The notes: generated from the letters alone by a model not told the origin. Counted from the first letter of the stretch, positions 19,037 to 28,270 are shown. The stretch: 64,000 nucleotides of DNA from an uncultured Lachnospiraceae bacterium (GCA_900315735.1 ONAD01000008.1:40480-104479); one strand, 5' to 3'. Program-made: numbers and translations.

Positions 19037-19903
19037 ATGAATCTCAAACTCGAAAATTCACTTGTGGTTCTTTCCCAACGCAAAAAGGAGCAGGAGCTTC
19101 CGCAGCGTCCTACGAAAAAGGAACGGAATCAGGAACTTACCCAGGAGCAACGCCTGTTACAGCAATTCCAGCAACAGATTTCCCAGATGCATGAAAGCAA
19201 TTTCCAGCAGGAGCTTCAGGCAAAATTAGATTCCGGTCAGGAATTAACTCCGGAGGAAGAACAGTATTTAGAAAAAGTCAACCCGGACGCTTTAAAGGAA
19301 CATGAAAAGCTGAAGGAAGAAGTGGCAGCTTACCGCAAACAGCTGCAAAACTGCCGCACCAAGAAGGATGTTGAAAAACTGAAACTCTATAAGATGGGTC
19401 AGTTTATGTCCGAAGTCAAAACCATTTCCAACGACCCTCTTATTCCAAAAGCCAAGAAAAAGGCTATGTTAGAGCAGATTTTAAAACGTACCTATGCCAT
19501 TGAAAAAGAGCATAATGATTATACCAAGACACCGGAATATCAGGCAAAACCGGACAAAGAGCCTTACGAAGATGCAAGTCCATCTGACAAGACCGGAAAC
19601 TCTACTGACCCAGCACCTTCTGATTCTACCGATAACAGTGAAATCTCTTCCGGTTCAGATTCTGCCGATAATACCGTAAATATAGCAGATGACGGCTCAG
19701 ATTCCGATTCCGCCTCAGGTGCAGCCTCCGATACTGCCTCAGCTAAACATGCTTCCGATTCAGTCAAAACTGCTTCCGGAAAATCAGCTCATACCGGCAA
19801 GCCCGCCGAAGAGCCTGTCACCGCCCAGTCTGTACGCCGTGAAATTAACATCCATCTTTCCGGGCTCCGCAAAAAAGCAGCTCATATTGATGCCAGCGTG
19901 TAG
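19037..19903 (+). CDS. coiled-coil protein with disordered Ser/Asp-rich tail, unknown
   Basis: A 288-aa protein not recognised. Residues 1-160 are highly charged and Gln/Glu/Lys-rich with heptad-like patterns (QRLLQQFQQQISQMHESNFQ), so a long coiled coil is likely. Residues about 165-265 are low-complexity Ser, Asp, Thr and Ala, probably disordered. The last 25 residues, with RREINIHLSGLRKKAAHIDA, look like a short folded or binding element. No signal peptide or membrane segment, so cytoplasmic. The start after AAGGAGG is favoured over an in-frame ATG 14 codons upstream. It stands alone. Confidence 0.7.
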   Translation: MNLKLENSLVVLSQRKKEQELPQRPTKKERNQELTQEQRLLQQFQQQISQMHESNFQQELQAKLDSGQELTPEEEQYLEKVNPDALKEHEKLKEEVAAYRKQLQNCRTKKDVEKLKLYKMGQFMSEVKTISNDPLIPKAKKKAMLEQILKRTYAIEKEHNDYTKTPEYQAKPDKEPYEDASPSDKTGNSTDPAPSDSTDNSEISSGSDSADNTVNIADDGSDSDSASGAASDTASAKHASDSVKTASGKSAHTGKPAEEPVTAQSVRREINIHLSGLRKKAAHIDASV

Positions 19904-20002
19904 GGCAGATAGGGATTTCTTCTTATTTTATTGTTTACAGATATTAGGAAAACAGATAGAATGATATGATATAGGTGATTCGATGATATTTTTAAGGTTT
20001 TT

Positions 20003-20241
20003 GAGAGAAAGATGATTTCATTCACCAAACCCGAATACTACATAAGAGCTGCAAGGAGCACTACGAATTTCGATTTATCTTCTGTTTTATCTGGCAACCG
20101 CCGCAAATTCGCATCCATGCTCATCTGCGGCTCGCCGGTACTTCCATGTACCGGCGTTGCCTGTTATCAGACGAAATTCAAGTACTCCTAGCAGTTCTTA
20201 TCATGTATTCAAGTTTTGGTGAATCATATCATCTCTTTCTA
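20003..20241. repeat. ~240-bp imperfect palindrome with cloverleaf-like centre
   Basis: The left arm (about 20003-20072) and the reverse complement of the right arm (about 20172-20241) are roughly 80 percent alike over some 68 nt; both contain ATTCACCAAA, GAATAC, CTGC and GAATTTCG in order. Inside, ggcaac pairs with gttgcc and encloses two hairpins: ccgca/tgcgg and cgccggtac/gtaccggcg. A transcript of either strand would fold into a long stem ending in a three-way junction. No ORF is present. It could be a structured RNA or a miniature mobile element; no target-site duplication was identified. Confidence 0.6.
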
Positions 20242-20311
20242 TCAACACCCTAATATGACACATCTCTATTACCTTATATAATATAATGAATACAAAATGG
20301 GGAGACATTTT

Positions 20312-20965
20312 ATGCAATGTCAATCATGTGGAACACAATATCCGGATAACTTCAGAACCTGCCCGAACTGCGGTGCACCGGCTCCAATACCAAACCAGCG
20401 TCCATACAACGGACAGCCAAATCCTTATAACGGACAGCCTCAGTTTAACAACGCTCAGCAGAATCCTTATAATGGACAGCCTCAGTTTAACAACGCTCAG
20501 CAGAATCCTTATAATGGACAGCCTCAGCCTAATAATGGTCAGCAGTATCCTTATGGCAATCCTTATGCTGCACCAAACCAGGTTCCTCAGGGAATGAGCA
20601 AACACGATTTTTACCATTCTCCAATCTGCAAGAAATACAGAGGAAATATCATTGCTTCTTCTGTTCTTATCTATGTATGAGTAGGAATCAATCTGCTTCT
20701 TATTGCTTTGTTGCAGAATTATACCTCACTGATCGATGCTGCAATTATGCTTGGTCTCGGACTTGCCATTCATCTTGCACAGAGCCGTGTATGTTCTATT
20801 TTACTTTGTGTCTATGGTGTCATTAATACCATTATCGTATTCCTTTCGTCAGGAGAGTTTGGCGGATGGCTGATTCTTGTGGCTGCAATTTATGCTATTG
20901 TGGCAACGTTCCAGTATCAGAGTGCATGGAATAAATATAGCAAGAGCGGTCAGCTTCCTTATTAA
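20312..20965 (+). pseudogene. zinc-ribbon membrane protein interrupted by in-frame TGA
   Basis: Reads as one 217-codon frame except for a TGA at 20678-20680. The N-terminus has a zinc ribbon (CQSCGTQYPDNFRTCPNCG, two C-x2-C pairs), followed by a Pro/Asn/Gln/Gly/Tyr-rich linker of 14-aa repeats, then KKYRGNIIASSVLIYV, the stop, and immediately in frame VGINLLLIALL and three further hydrophobic segments ending KSGQLPY. The layout matches common zinc-ribbon membrane proteins of Clostridia. TGG (Trp) to TGA is the simplest explanation. A GGGGAGA ribosome site precedes MQCQS. A truncated soluble 122-aa product may still be made. Confidence 0.7.
20420..20545 (+). repeat. three 42-bp tandem repeats coding NPYNGQPQxNNxQQ
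   Basis: Copies at 20420-20461, 20462-20503 and 20504-20545 encode NPYNGQPQFNNAQQ twice and NPYNGQPQPNNGQQ once. The first two differ by one base, pointing to recent unit duplication in the linker of the zinc-ribbon gene. Confidence 0.9.
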
Positions 20966-21009
20966 AATATATCAATATAAGTGATTAAATTTAATCATAC
21001 ACAAATGCA

Positions 21010-21308
21010 CTTTTTTGTGTTAGTATTACCAAAGACATTTGAAAAAGGCTATGAAAAGGAATAGTAACTGTCAGGACTTCTCTCAGAAAGCCGCCGGTCG
21101 ATGCAAGACGGCAGAAGAAATACAGCGAACTCGCCTTGAAGCTGCCGGCTGAACCATACAGTAGGTCGTGACGGACTCCCACCGTTACCCGGGAATGGCA
21201 TGATAGTGCTAATGAGTGCATGTAACAACATGAAATAGAGTGGTACCGCGAAGGTTTTCTTTCGTCTCTATGATTCATCTTCGAATGATAGAGACGGAAG
21301 ATTTTTTT
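21010..21308 (+). promoter_or_regulatory. T-box riboswitch, leucine (CTC specifier)
   Basis: The conserved T-box word tggtaccgcg is at 21241-21250, a CCGTTA F-box-like word lies in the region just before 21190, and a Rho-independent terminator (cgtctctat/atagagacg, 21263-21296, then seven T) follows. In stem I the context GAA-CTC-G at 21127-21133 gives CTC, a Leu codon, as specifier. Uncharged tRNA-Leu(GAG) would stabilise the antiterminator and allow leuA transcription. The Leu specifier agrees with the downstream gene. Confidence 0.92.
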
Positions 21309-21358
21309 ATGCGAGTAGCACTGCAAGATAATCAGAATAATTTTTTTGGAGGTTCAAT

Positions 21359-23353
21359 ATGAAAGGATACGAAAAATATCAGCGCGCATATTTTATGCCG
21401 CCTGAATGTACTTATGACTGGGTAAAGAAGGATTATATCGATAAGCCACCTATCTGGTGTTCCGTTGATTTGCGTGACGGTAATCAGGCTCTGATTGAGC
21501 CGATGAGCTTAGAGGAAAAGCTGCAGTTCTTTGAAATGCTGGTTAAAATCGGTTTCAAAGAAATCGAAGTTGGTTTCCCAGCTGCTTCTGAGACAGAATA
21601 TAACTTTATGCGTGCCTTAATCGACCGCAATATGATTCCGGACGATGTTACCGTCCAGGTTCTGACCCAGGCAAGAGAGCATATCATCAAGAAAACCTTT
21701 GAAGCAGTAAAAGGTGCTCCACACGCAGTCATCCATCTTTACAATTCTACTTCTGTTGCACAGCGTGAGCAGGTATTTAAGAAGAGTAAAGAAGAAGTAA
21801 AACAGATTGCCATTGACGGTGCAAAGCTTTTGAATAAACTGGCTTCTGAGACTGAGGGAAACTTCTCCTTCGAATACAGCCCGGAAAGTTTCCCGGGAAC
21901 CGAAGTTGACTATGCCGTAGAAGTCTGCAACGCAGTACTTGATGTATGGCAGCCAAAGGCTTCCAACAAAGCAATCATCAACATTCCGACTACCGTTGAA
22001 AATGCAATGCCACATGTATTTGCCACTCAGGTAGAATACATTCACAAGCATTTGAAATATCGTGATGCCGTAACACTTTCCCTGCATCCACACAATGACC
22101 GTGGCTGTGGTGTCTGTGACGCAGAACTTGGTGTTCTTGCCGGTGCTGACCGTATTGAAGGAACTCTTTTCGGTAATGGCGAGCGTACCGGAAATGTAGA
22201 TATCATCACTCTTGCCATGAATATGTTCTCACACGGCGTTGATCCGAAGCTTAACTTCTCCAACCTGCCTGCTATCCGTGAGAAATACGAAAGCTTTACC
22301 AGAATGCACGTTTATGAGCGTCAGCCATATGCCGGTGACCTTGTTTTCACTGCTTTCTCCGGTTCCCATCAGGATGCCATTGCCAAAGGTATGGCATGGC
22401 GTGAAGAGAAGAAGCTCAACGAGTGGTCCGTTCCTTATCTTCCGGTTGACCCAATGGATGTTGGCAGAACTTATGATTCTGACGTTATCCGTATCAACAG
22501 CCAGTCCGGTAAAGGTGGCGTAAACTACATTTTGAAACAGAACTTCGGCATTTCCCTGCCTGAGAAAATGCGTGAGGAAGTCGGCTATCTGGTAAAACAT
22601 GTTTCCGACGAAGAGCACAAAGAGCTGTCTCCACAGTGGGTATATGAAATCTTTGAAGATAAGTATGTAAAACGCCAGCCTTACTTCCAGATTGAAGAAT
22701 GCCACTTCAAACAGGTGGATGGTATTATGGCAGAAGCTACTATTGTTCATGGCGGACAGAACCGTCTGGTAAGTGCCAACGGAAACGGCCGTCTGGATGC
22801 TGTCAGTAACATTATCAAACAGTACTTCGGCATCAGCTATGAGCTGTCTGTATACGAAGAGCACGCTTTGAGCCATGGTTCTTCCTCCAAAGCTATGTCC
22901 TATGTTGGAATCACCTGCTACGGTCAGATGTACTGGGGCGTTGGTATCGATGACGATATTATCAAATCCTCTATCAGCGCACTGGTTGTTGCAGTAAACC
23001 AGGTTCCTTCCGTAAAATCCAGTGTTGAGATTCAGGATAAGCGCTTAATGGAAATGAAGAATTACATTCAGACAAACTACCAGACCGTTACCTTAGAGGA
23101 TATGGCCAAACAGTTCCATCTCTCTGAGCCGTACATTTCCAAATATATCAAGGAAAAATCCGGTCAGACCTTCGTTGAACTGGTTCAGGGTGTCCGCATG
23201 AAGAAAGCAAGAACTCTTTTAAAGAACGGAAATATGACTGTTGAAAATATTGCATACTCTGTGGGCTACCAGAATGTAGAACATTTCAACCGTCTCTTTA
23301 AAAAGAAATATGAGATGACACCGGTACAGTACCGCAATTCATGCAGTAAATAA
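21359..23353 (+). CDS. leuA: 2-isopropylmalate synthase fused to AraC-type DNA-binding domain
   Basis: First enzyme of leucine synthesis: 2-oxoisovalerate + acetyl-CoA to 2-isopropylmalate. The 664-aa protein has the HMGL-like TIM barrel at about 30-310 with [11 protein letters not shown] (Arg39, Asp40) and the metal motif [11 protein letters not shown], a linker domain, and the LeuA regulatory domain at about 440-555 ([20 protein letters not shown]). Residues 560-664 are an added AraC/XylS double [23 protein letters not shown] then [20 protein letters not shown] and [16 protein letters not shown]. The fusion is in frame with no stop, so one polypeptide is made. A Leu T-box controls it. The HTH may tie enzyme state to transcription; targets are unknown. 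Confidence 0.93.
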   Translation: MKGYEKYQRAYFMPPECTYDWVKKDYIDKPPIWCSVDLRDGNQALIEPMSLEEKLQFFEMLVKIGFKEIEVGFPAASETEYNFMRALIDRNMIPDDVTVQVLTQAREHIIKKTFEAVKGAPHAVIHLYNSTSVAQREQVFKKSKEEVKQIAIDGAKLLNKLASETEGNFSFEYSPESFPGTEVDYAVEVCNAVLDVWQPKASNKAIINIPTTVENAMPHVFATQVEYIHKHLKYRDAVTLSLHPHNDRGCGVCDAELGVLAGADRIEGTLFGNGERTGNVDIITLAMNMFSHGVDPKLNFSNLPAIREKYESFTRMHVYERQPYAGDLVFTAFSGSHQDAIAKGMAWREEKKLNEWSVPYLPVDPMDVGRTYDSDVIRINSQSGKGGVNYILKQNFGISLPEKMREEVGYLVKHVSDEEHKELSPQWVYEIFEDKYVKRQPYFQIEECHFKQVDGIMAEATIVHGGQNRLVSANGNGRLDAVSNIIKQYFGISYELSVYEEHALSHGSSSKAMSYVGITCYGQMYWGVGIDDDIIKSSISALVVAVNQVPSVKSSVEIQDKRLMEMKNYIQTNYQTVTLEDMAKQFHLSEPYISKYIKEKSGQTFVELVQGVRMKKARTLLKNGNMTVENIAYSVGYQNVEHFNRLFKKKYEMTPVQYRNSCSK

Positions 23354-23387
23354 ATCCTGATTTAAGAATTTGATTTGAATTGAACAG

Positions 23388-23437
23388 GAAAACGCTTAGA
23401 CCTTGTACTCAAAAAAGTACTCGGACTAAGCGTTTTC
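23388..23437 (+). terminator. leuA terminator
   Basis: gaaaacgcttag pairs with ctaagcgttttc around an inner gtactc/gagtac-like element, followed by TTATTTT. It starts 35 bp after the leuA stop. Confidence 0.8.
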
Positions 23438-23545
23438 TTATTTTACATGAGAAACTCGCAAAGCGTGTTTCTCGTAGTTTCTATCTTCCCGGAAAACTGT
23501 TATTTCCAACCGACCATCGAGTCTGATTAACTGTCGTATCTGATT

Positions 23546-23593
23546 GCTGCGCTATCAGTCAGCTGCGATATCAGTCAGCTATGATATCAGGTC
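23546..23593. repeat. three 16-bp tandem repeats at the lacI 3' end
   Basis: gctgcgctatcagtca, gctgcgatatcagtca and gctatgatatcaggtc lie head to tail. The last copy includes the stop codon of the LacI-family gene. Function unknown. Confidence 0.6.
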
Positions 23594-24591
23594 GACTGCC
23601 GTATGATCAGCGTCGGGATTGTAATATAGGACTGGGCATACAGATTCGGTTTTCTGATTTTCTGGAGGATATATTTTCCCGCCTGTATTCCCATATCATA
23701 CATATCAATATTTACTACGGTCAGCTGTGGCTTCAATATCTGTGAAAACGGATAATCATCAAAAGTGATGACCCTGATATCCGAAGGGATCTCTATTCCG
23801 GCATGATGCAGTGCATTGACACAGCCATAGGCAATGTAATTGTTGGCACAGATAATGCCATCTGGTCTTACTTTATTGGAAAGAATCTCTTTTGTCATTT
23901 CATAGCCACTGTCACATTGGGATTCCCCGCGCTGCACATAATCTTTCGGCACCAGCACATCATGCTCATTCAGAACCGACAGCACGCCGTCCAGACGGTG
24001 CATGGAAATCTTATCATCTTCCGTTCCGCCAATAAATGCAAGGGACTGGCAGCCCTGCTCCAACAGATGTTTCGCTGCCAGCTCGCCCGCTAAGCGGTTA
24101 TCAATATCAATCCAGCAGAAATGGCTGGTAAAGTTGGGATTGCCAATCACCAGATGAGGAATGGATTCCTGAAAAATCATTTCATCCAGTTCTTTGGAAA
24201 TAACAGCTGCATGGATAATATAGCCGTCTGCTGCTTTCTCTTCTGCTGCTTTGTGGATATAATCCCTCGCTTCTACGGAAGACATGTTCTTTACCACAAG
24301 GCTATAGCCTTTTTCCGTTAAGACATGCTCCATTCCGCATACCATTTCAAACATATGCGGGTTGGCAAATCCTGCATTCTTCCCCAGCGAGGTCACAAAA
24401 ACAATGGTCTTTGTAGACTGCGTGACGAAATTTCTCGCCCGGAGATTCGGATGGTAATCCAGTTCCTGCATGACCTTTTTTACCCGGTCTATGGTCTCCT
24501 GAGAAATGGAATAAGAGCCGTTCATAACTTTTGAGACCGTTGCCGTAGACACTCCTGCCTGCTTTGCCACATCCTTAATCGTAACCGCCAT
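23587..24591 (-). CDS. LacI-family regulator of alpha-glucan cluster 1
   Basis: Sugar-responsive DNA-binding repressor or activator, 334 aa. The N-terminal HTH MAVTIKDVAKQAGVSTATVS and KVMNGSYSISQETIDRVKKV is followed by a periplasmic-binding-protein-like effector domain (about 60-330) with AGELAAKHLLEQGCQSLAFI and PDGIICANNYIAYGCVNALH. The start follows AAAGGACAG. It lies directly after the amylase gene on the same strand, so it may be cotranscribed with the cluster or use its own promoter. Effector is probably maltose or a maltooligosaccharide, by context. Confidence 0.93.
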   Translation of the reverse strand: MAVTIKDVAKQAGVSTATVSKVMNGSYSISQETIDRVKKVMQELDYHPNLRARNFVTQSTKTIVFVTSLGKNAGFANPHMFEMVCGMEHVLTEKGYSLVVKNMSSVEARDYIHKAAEEKAADGYIIHAAVISKELDEMIFQESIPHLVIGNPNFTSHFCWIDIDNRLAGELAAKHLLEQGCQSLAFIGGTEDDKISMHRLDGVLSVLNEHDVLVPKDYVQRGESQCDSGYEMTKEILSNKVRPDGIICANNYIAYGCVNALHHAGIEIPSDIRVITFDDYPFSQILKPQLTVVNIDMYDMGIQAGKYILQKIRKPNLYAQSYITIPTLIIRQST

Positions 24592-24671
24592 TTTCTGTCC
24601 TTTCTGCACTGAAATAATTTTCCGTTATATGTTCCGCTATAATATCTGCATGCTATTGCCCGGTATCCTGT

Positions 24672-24690
24672 TGCCACGCAATGCGTGCCA
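24672..24690 (-). other. hairpin right after the amylase stop
   Basis: tgccacgca-a-tgcgtgcca is a perfect 9-bp stem adjacent to the amylase stop codon. No U-run follows on the minus strand. It may partly terminate or stabilise the cluster mRNA and so lower lacI expression relative to the enzyme. Confidence 0.45.
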
Positions 24691-26505
24691 TCACTCTTCC
24701 ACTCTGCTTTTAATTATTGCATAGCCGTAGCCGTCTAATTTGCTTCCCATCAGCCCATGCACCAGCAGAATCTCGCTCTGTCCGCTGCCCGGCTCTGCCA
24801 GAAATGCCGCAACGTCCATCGGAGCTTCATTCCTGTTTATCATAACACGAATCCGCTCTGTAGCACTATATCTTTCATAAATGTAGAGTCCACCTTTTTC
24901 CTGGGTGTAAACCGTCCGGAACTCACCTCTTCGCAGCAGTTCTTCTTTCCTGCGTAACTGAATCAGTCTCCGCATAAAAGCAAAAAGGGAATCGGATGCA
25001 TCCTGCTCAAAGGATTTTTCCCGGAGTTCTTTTTCTTCCGTGGCTTTCGCTTTGCACGCGCATGCCTTCTTCCATGGCATTGCCTGGCGGTAGTCCGCCT
25101 CTTCGATTCCGGTTATGCCAAGCTCATCACCATAGAAAACGGACGGCATGCCCGGAAATGTCATCTGGAAAATCAGTGCCAGCCGGTACTGCCATTCATG
25201 TTCATTGCAAAGGGAATAGAACCGGCTTACATCATGGCTGTCTAAGAGATTTAACTGGGCAAATACGGTCTGTTCCCGGTAACGCATCCGCATATTCGTA
25301 ACCCGGCTGTCAAATGCCGCGCTGCTGATGCTCTCTTCTCCAAAGAAACGTTTGCAGTGTTTCCGGAAATCATAATTCATCGTAGAATCAAATATGGTTC
25401 CATCCAGCCAGTGATTGGCAGTCTCCCAGACTTCACCAATCAAGATTGCCTCCGGATTGACTTCTTTTACTTCCCGGTAGAATCTCCGCCACAGAGCATC
25501 ATTAATCTCACTTGCCACGTCTAACCGCCAGCCATCTGTGTGAAATTCTTCCACCCAGTACCGCCCCACTTTGCAGATAAAATCCGCCACTTCCGGGTTT
25601 GCCGTATCAAGTTTTGGCATCATCCGCTCATAACCGAAACATTCGTAGTTCGGATACTCCTCCGGGTCCTTGGGGCGGATGACCGGATATTGTAGACCGT
25701 AGAACCAGTCTTTTTTATCGGATGCTTCGCCTTTCTGCACTACATCCTCAAATGCCGGGAAATGCCAGCCGCAATGATTAAATACGCCATCAATAATCAC
25801 CCGGATTCCATTGGCATGGAAGGTATCCACCAGCTCTTTAAAATCATCATTGGTTCCAAAGCACGGATCAATATGAAAATAATCCAGTAAATCATATTTA
25901 TGATATTCGCCTGCTGCAAATATCGGATTAATGTAAATGGCATTGACGCCAAGATTTTTCAGGTAATCCACATTTTCGGTAATGCCCTTAAGACAGCCTC
26001 CCAGCTTTCCTCTTACCACATTTCCTTCAAAAGTGGATTCCGTTGCCTTACCGCTGATATATGTTTTTCCTGTGGCAAAGCTGTCCGGGAAAATATTGTA
26101 AATAACGGCATCCTTCGCCCACTCCGGCGGTCTGACAATGTCCGCTCTGTGATTAAATGGAAGCTGATAATATTCGGAGCGGTCATCCACCAGTTTTGCG
26201 CTGAAGCAGTCTCCGTAATAATAGATTTCTTCTGTCTCACTTTCCAGACGGAAATAATAGCACAGCCGCTTATATGGGCGCACCAGCTTCACTTCAAAAT
26301 AGTCGAATAATTCACTGCCCGCCACCACATGCATTTCTGCTTCCGTAAAAATTACCGGTGTCAGGCGGCATGCCCGGTCCCCGAAATACAGCCTGCAACG
26401 CTTGATATCATCTTTGGCTGTACGGAGCCGGATTGTCACATGTTCTTCATCTGTTCCATATGCATACTGTGACATGGGTATATGTAAAATTGCACTTTTG
26501 TTCAT
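24691..26505 (-). CDS. intracellular GH13 alpha-amylase (neopullulanase/cyclomaltodextrinase type)
   Basis: Hydrolyses short alpha-1,4-glucans or cyclodextrins in the cytoplasm. The 604-aa protein has no signal peptide. An N-terminal CBM34-like domain (about 1-120) precedes the GH13 barrel: GVNAIYINPIFAAGEYHKYD, VIIDGVFNHCG (region I), DGWRLDVASEIN (nucleophile Asp), AILIGEVWE (acid/base Glu) and LNLLDSHDVSRFYSL (region IV). The CBM34 plus this motif set fits GH13 subfamily 20. It has the 3' position in the transport operon, consistent with acting on imported oligosaccharides. A paralogue lies at 53800-55617. Confidence 0.92.
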   Translation of the reverse strand: MNKSAILHIPMSQYAYGTDEEHVTIRLRTAKDDIKRCRLYFGDRACRLTPVIFTEAEMHVVAGSELFDYFEVKLVRPYKRLCYYFRLESETEEIYYYGDCFSAKLVDDRSEYYQLPFNHRADIVRPPEWAKDAVIYNIFPDSFATGKTYISGKATESTFEGNVVRGKLGGCLKGITENVDYLKNLGVNAIYINPIFAAGEYHKYDLLDYFHIDPCFGTNDDFKELVDTFHANGIRVIIDGVFNHCGWHFPAFEDVVQKGEASDKKDWFYGLQYPVIRPKDPEEYPNYECFGYERMMPKLDTANPEVADFICKVGRYWVEEFHTDGWRLDVASEINDALWRRFYREVKEVNPEAILIGEVWETANHWLDGTIFDSTMNYDFRKHCKRFFGEESISSAAFDSRVTNMRMRYREQTVFAQLNLLDSHDVSRFYSLCNEHEWQYRLALIFQMTFPGMPSVFYGDELGITGIEEADYRQAMPWKKACACKAKATEEKELREKSFEQDASDSLFAFMRRLIQLRRKEELLRRGEFRTVYTQEKGGLYIYERYSATERIRVMINRNEAPMDVAAFLAEPGSGQSEILLVHGLMGSKLDGYGYAIIKSRVEE

Positions 26506-26522
26506 TCTCTGTCCAGCCTTTC

Positions 26523-27365
26523 TTAACCTTTTACACCTCCGGAAGTCAGTCCGGTTGTCATATTTTTCTGAAGTGCAAAGAACACAATCAGAATCGGAAT
26601 TGAAACCACAATGGATGCAGCTGCAAATATCGGCCAGCTTCCGCTCATTTCCGTTGCCTGCAGGGAATATAAGCCTGCTGCCAGCGTATAGGTCTCGGAA
26701 CCTGTCATAAAATTAATCGCAAAAATATATTCATTCCATACATAGATAAGCACCATCATGGCTGTTACTGCAATCGTCGGTTTTGCAAGAGGCAATACGA
26801 TTTTCGTTACAAGCTGCACCGGCGTTGTACCATCAATCATTGCCGCCTCTTCAATTTCTACCGGAATCGTGTCAAAATATCCCTTCATATTCCACAGGGC
26901 AAACACTGCCATGGTTCCCGTGTATACAATAATCAGACCCGTTCTGGTGTTAATGAGTCCCATAGGTGACAGCAGCTTATACAGTGCTGTCATGGAAAGC
27001 AGGGACGGAAATGCATAGAGCAGGATCAACGTCCGGAGGATTGCTTTTCTGCCCGGAAATTCCTTTCTGGAGAAAACATATGCCGCCGGAATTCCTGTTC
27101 CAAGGGAAATACCAAGAGTTACTACCGCCAATATCAGACTGTTTTTTAACCACAGCATAATCGGTTTTTCCGTAAATACTGCTTTATAATTTGCCAGTGT
27201 GAAATGCTTTGGCAGGAAGGAAAAATTTGCACTCAATAAGCTGTTATCCGCATTTAGAGACACGGAAAACGCATACAATACCGGCACCAATACCACAAAG
27301 CAAAGCAGGATAAGAAAGATATTTGCAAAGACGAGTCCAATATTTTCTCTGGTTCGTTTCTTCAT
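26523..27365 (-). CDS. carbohydrate ABC transporter permease, MalG type
   Basis: Inner-membrane permease of a CUT1 sugar importer, 280 aa with six predicted helices. The EAA loop that docks the ATPase is visible as EEAAMIDGTTPVQLVTKIVL, followed by PLAKPTIAVTAMMV. It pairs with the MalF-type gene just upstream. Substrate by context is maltooligosaccharide. No ATPase gene is in the cluster, so a shared MsmX/MsmK-type ATPase must be encoded elsewhere. Confidence 0.92.
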   Translation of the reverse strand: MKKRTRENIGLVFANIFLILLCFVVLVPVLYAFSVSLNADNSLLSANFSFLPKHFTLANYKAVFTEKPIMLWLKNSLILAVVTLGISLGTGIPAAYVFSRKEFPGRKAILRTLILLYAFPSLLSMTALYKLLSPMGLINTRTGLIIVYTGTMAVFALWNMKGYFDTIPVEIEEAAMIDGTTPVQLVTKIVLPLAKPTIAVTAMMVLIYVWNEYIFAINFMTGSETYTLAAGLYSLQATEMSGSWPIFAAASIVVSIPILIVFFALQKNMTTGLTSGGVKG

Positions 27366-27366
27366 T

Positions 27367-28266
27367 TTAGTCCGTCTCCTCCTTTGGTTTCATATTGGTC
27401 AGCACAGAAAATACAATCAGAATGACAAATATTATCATGGAAATTGCAGAACTGTAGCCGTAATTGTTTGTTATAAATGCCTTTTCATAAGCATAAGTCA
27501 GTATCGTCTGCAGATTCGAACCGGTCTTGGCACCCACCTGCTGCGTCAGCAGGAACAGGATATCAAACTGCTTAAAGGTGGTAAATGTTGTAATTACAAC
27601 CGACGGCGCAATGATTGGCTTAATCATCGGAATCGTAATATACCACATTTTCTGCAGCCAGGTTGCTCCGTCCAAAACGGCACTTTCGTAAAAGCTCTTT
27701 TCAATACTCTGCAATGCGCCGTCCATAATCGTTATCATAAACGGCAGTGCCAGCCAGAGGTTTACGGTGGTACAGCATAAAAATGCCATACCATCGCTGC
27801 CCAGCCATTTTACCGGCCCGATGTTGTACTTCGCCAGCCACTGATTGAGCAAGCCAAACTGGGAATTAAACATTCCTGTTTTCCACAGAAGAATGGATAC
27901 ATAGCCCGGCATTGCCCAGGGGAAAATCAGCAGCGTCTTATATAGATTTCTCAGGCGAAGCCGCTTTAAGTTCAGCAGATTTGCCAGCAGGAATGCTATG
28001 ATAAGCTGCAACACCATATTTACGATTGTCCATAAAATTGTTACCAGAAATGCCTGTATAAAGCCATTATCCAGTACCAGCAGGGCATCCTTATAATTTT
28101 TCAGTCCAATCAGCTCATAGTTATTCCAGTGATACACATTCATATTGGTCAGTGAAATGTAGCCGGTATACAGGATTGGAAAGATTACAATGAGTAAAAT
28201 CAGTATCAGGGATGGTGCCGACCAGGAATAGGCAAACAGGATTTCTTTTTTCTTATTTTTCTTCAA
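27367..28266 (-). CDS. carbohydrate ABC transporter permease, MalF type
   Basis: Partner permease, 299 aa, six predicted helices. The EAA loop is YESAVLDGATWLQKMWYITI with PMIKPIIAPSVVITTFTTFK after it. FILLAY-like N-terminus begins with a Lys-rich cytosolic segment. Separated from the MalG gene by one base and from the binding-protein gene by four, so all are one operon. Confidence 0.92.
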   Translation of the reverse strand: MKKNKKKEILFAYSWSAPSLILILLIVIFPILYTGYISLTNMNVYHWNNYELIGLKNYKDALLVLDNGFIQAFLVTILWTIVNMVLQLIIAFLLANLLNLKRLRLRNLYKTLLIFPWAMPGYVSILLWKTGMFNSQFGLLNQWLAKYNIGPVKWLGSDGMAFLCCTTVNLWLALPFMITIMDGALQSIEKSFYESAVLDGATWLQKMWYITIPMIKPIIAPSVVITTFTTFKQFDILFLLTQQVGAKTGSNLQTILTYAYEKAFITNNYGYSSAISMIIFVILIVFSVLTNMKPKEETD

Positions 28267-28270
28267 TTTG

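Noticed and set aside
20678..20680. TGA read as selenocysteine or as tryptophan
   Set aside because: No selenocysteine hairpin recognised after it, no redox motif around it, and other genes here use TGA as a normal stop.
22229..22876. Minus-strand frame of 215 codons inside leuA
   Set aside because: Antisense shadow of the strongly coding leuA frame, without start signals.
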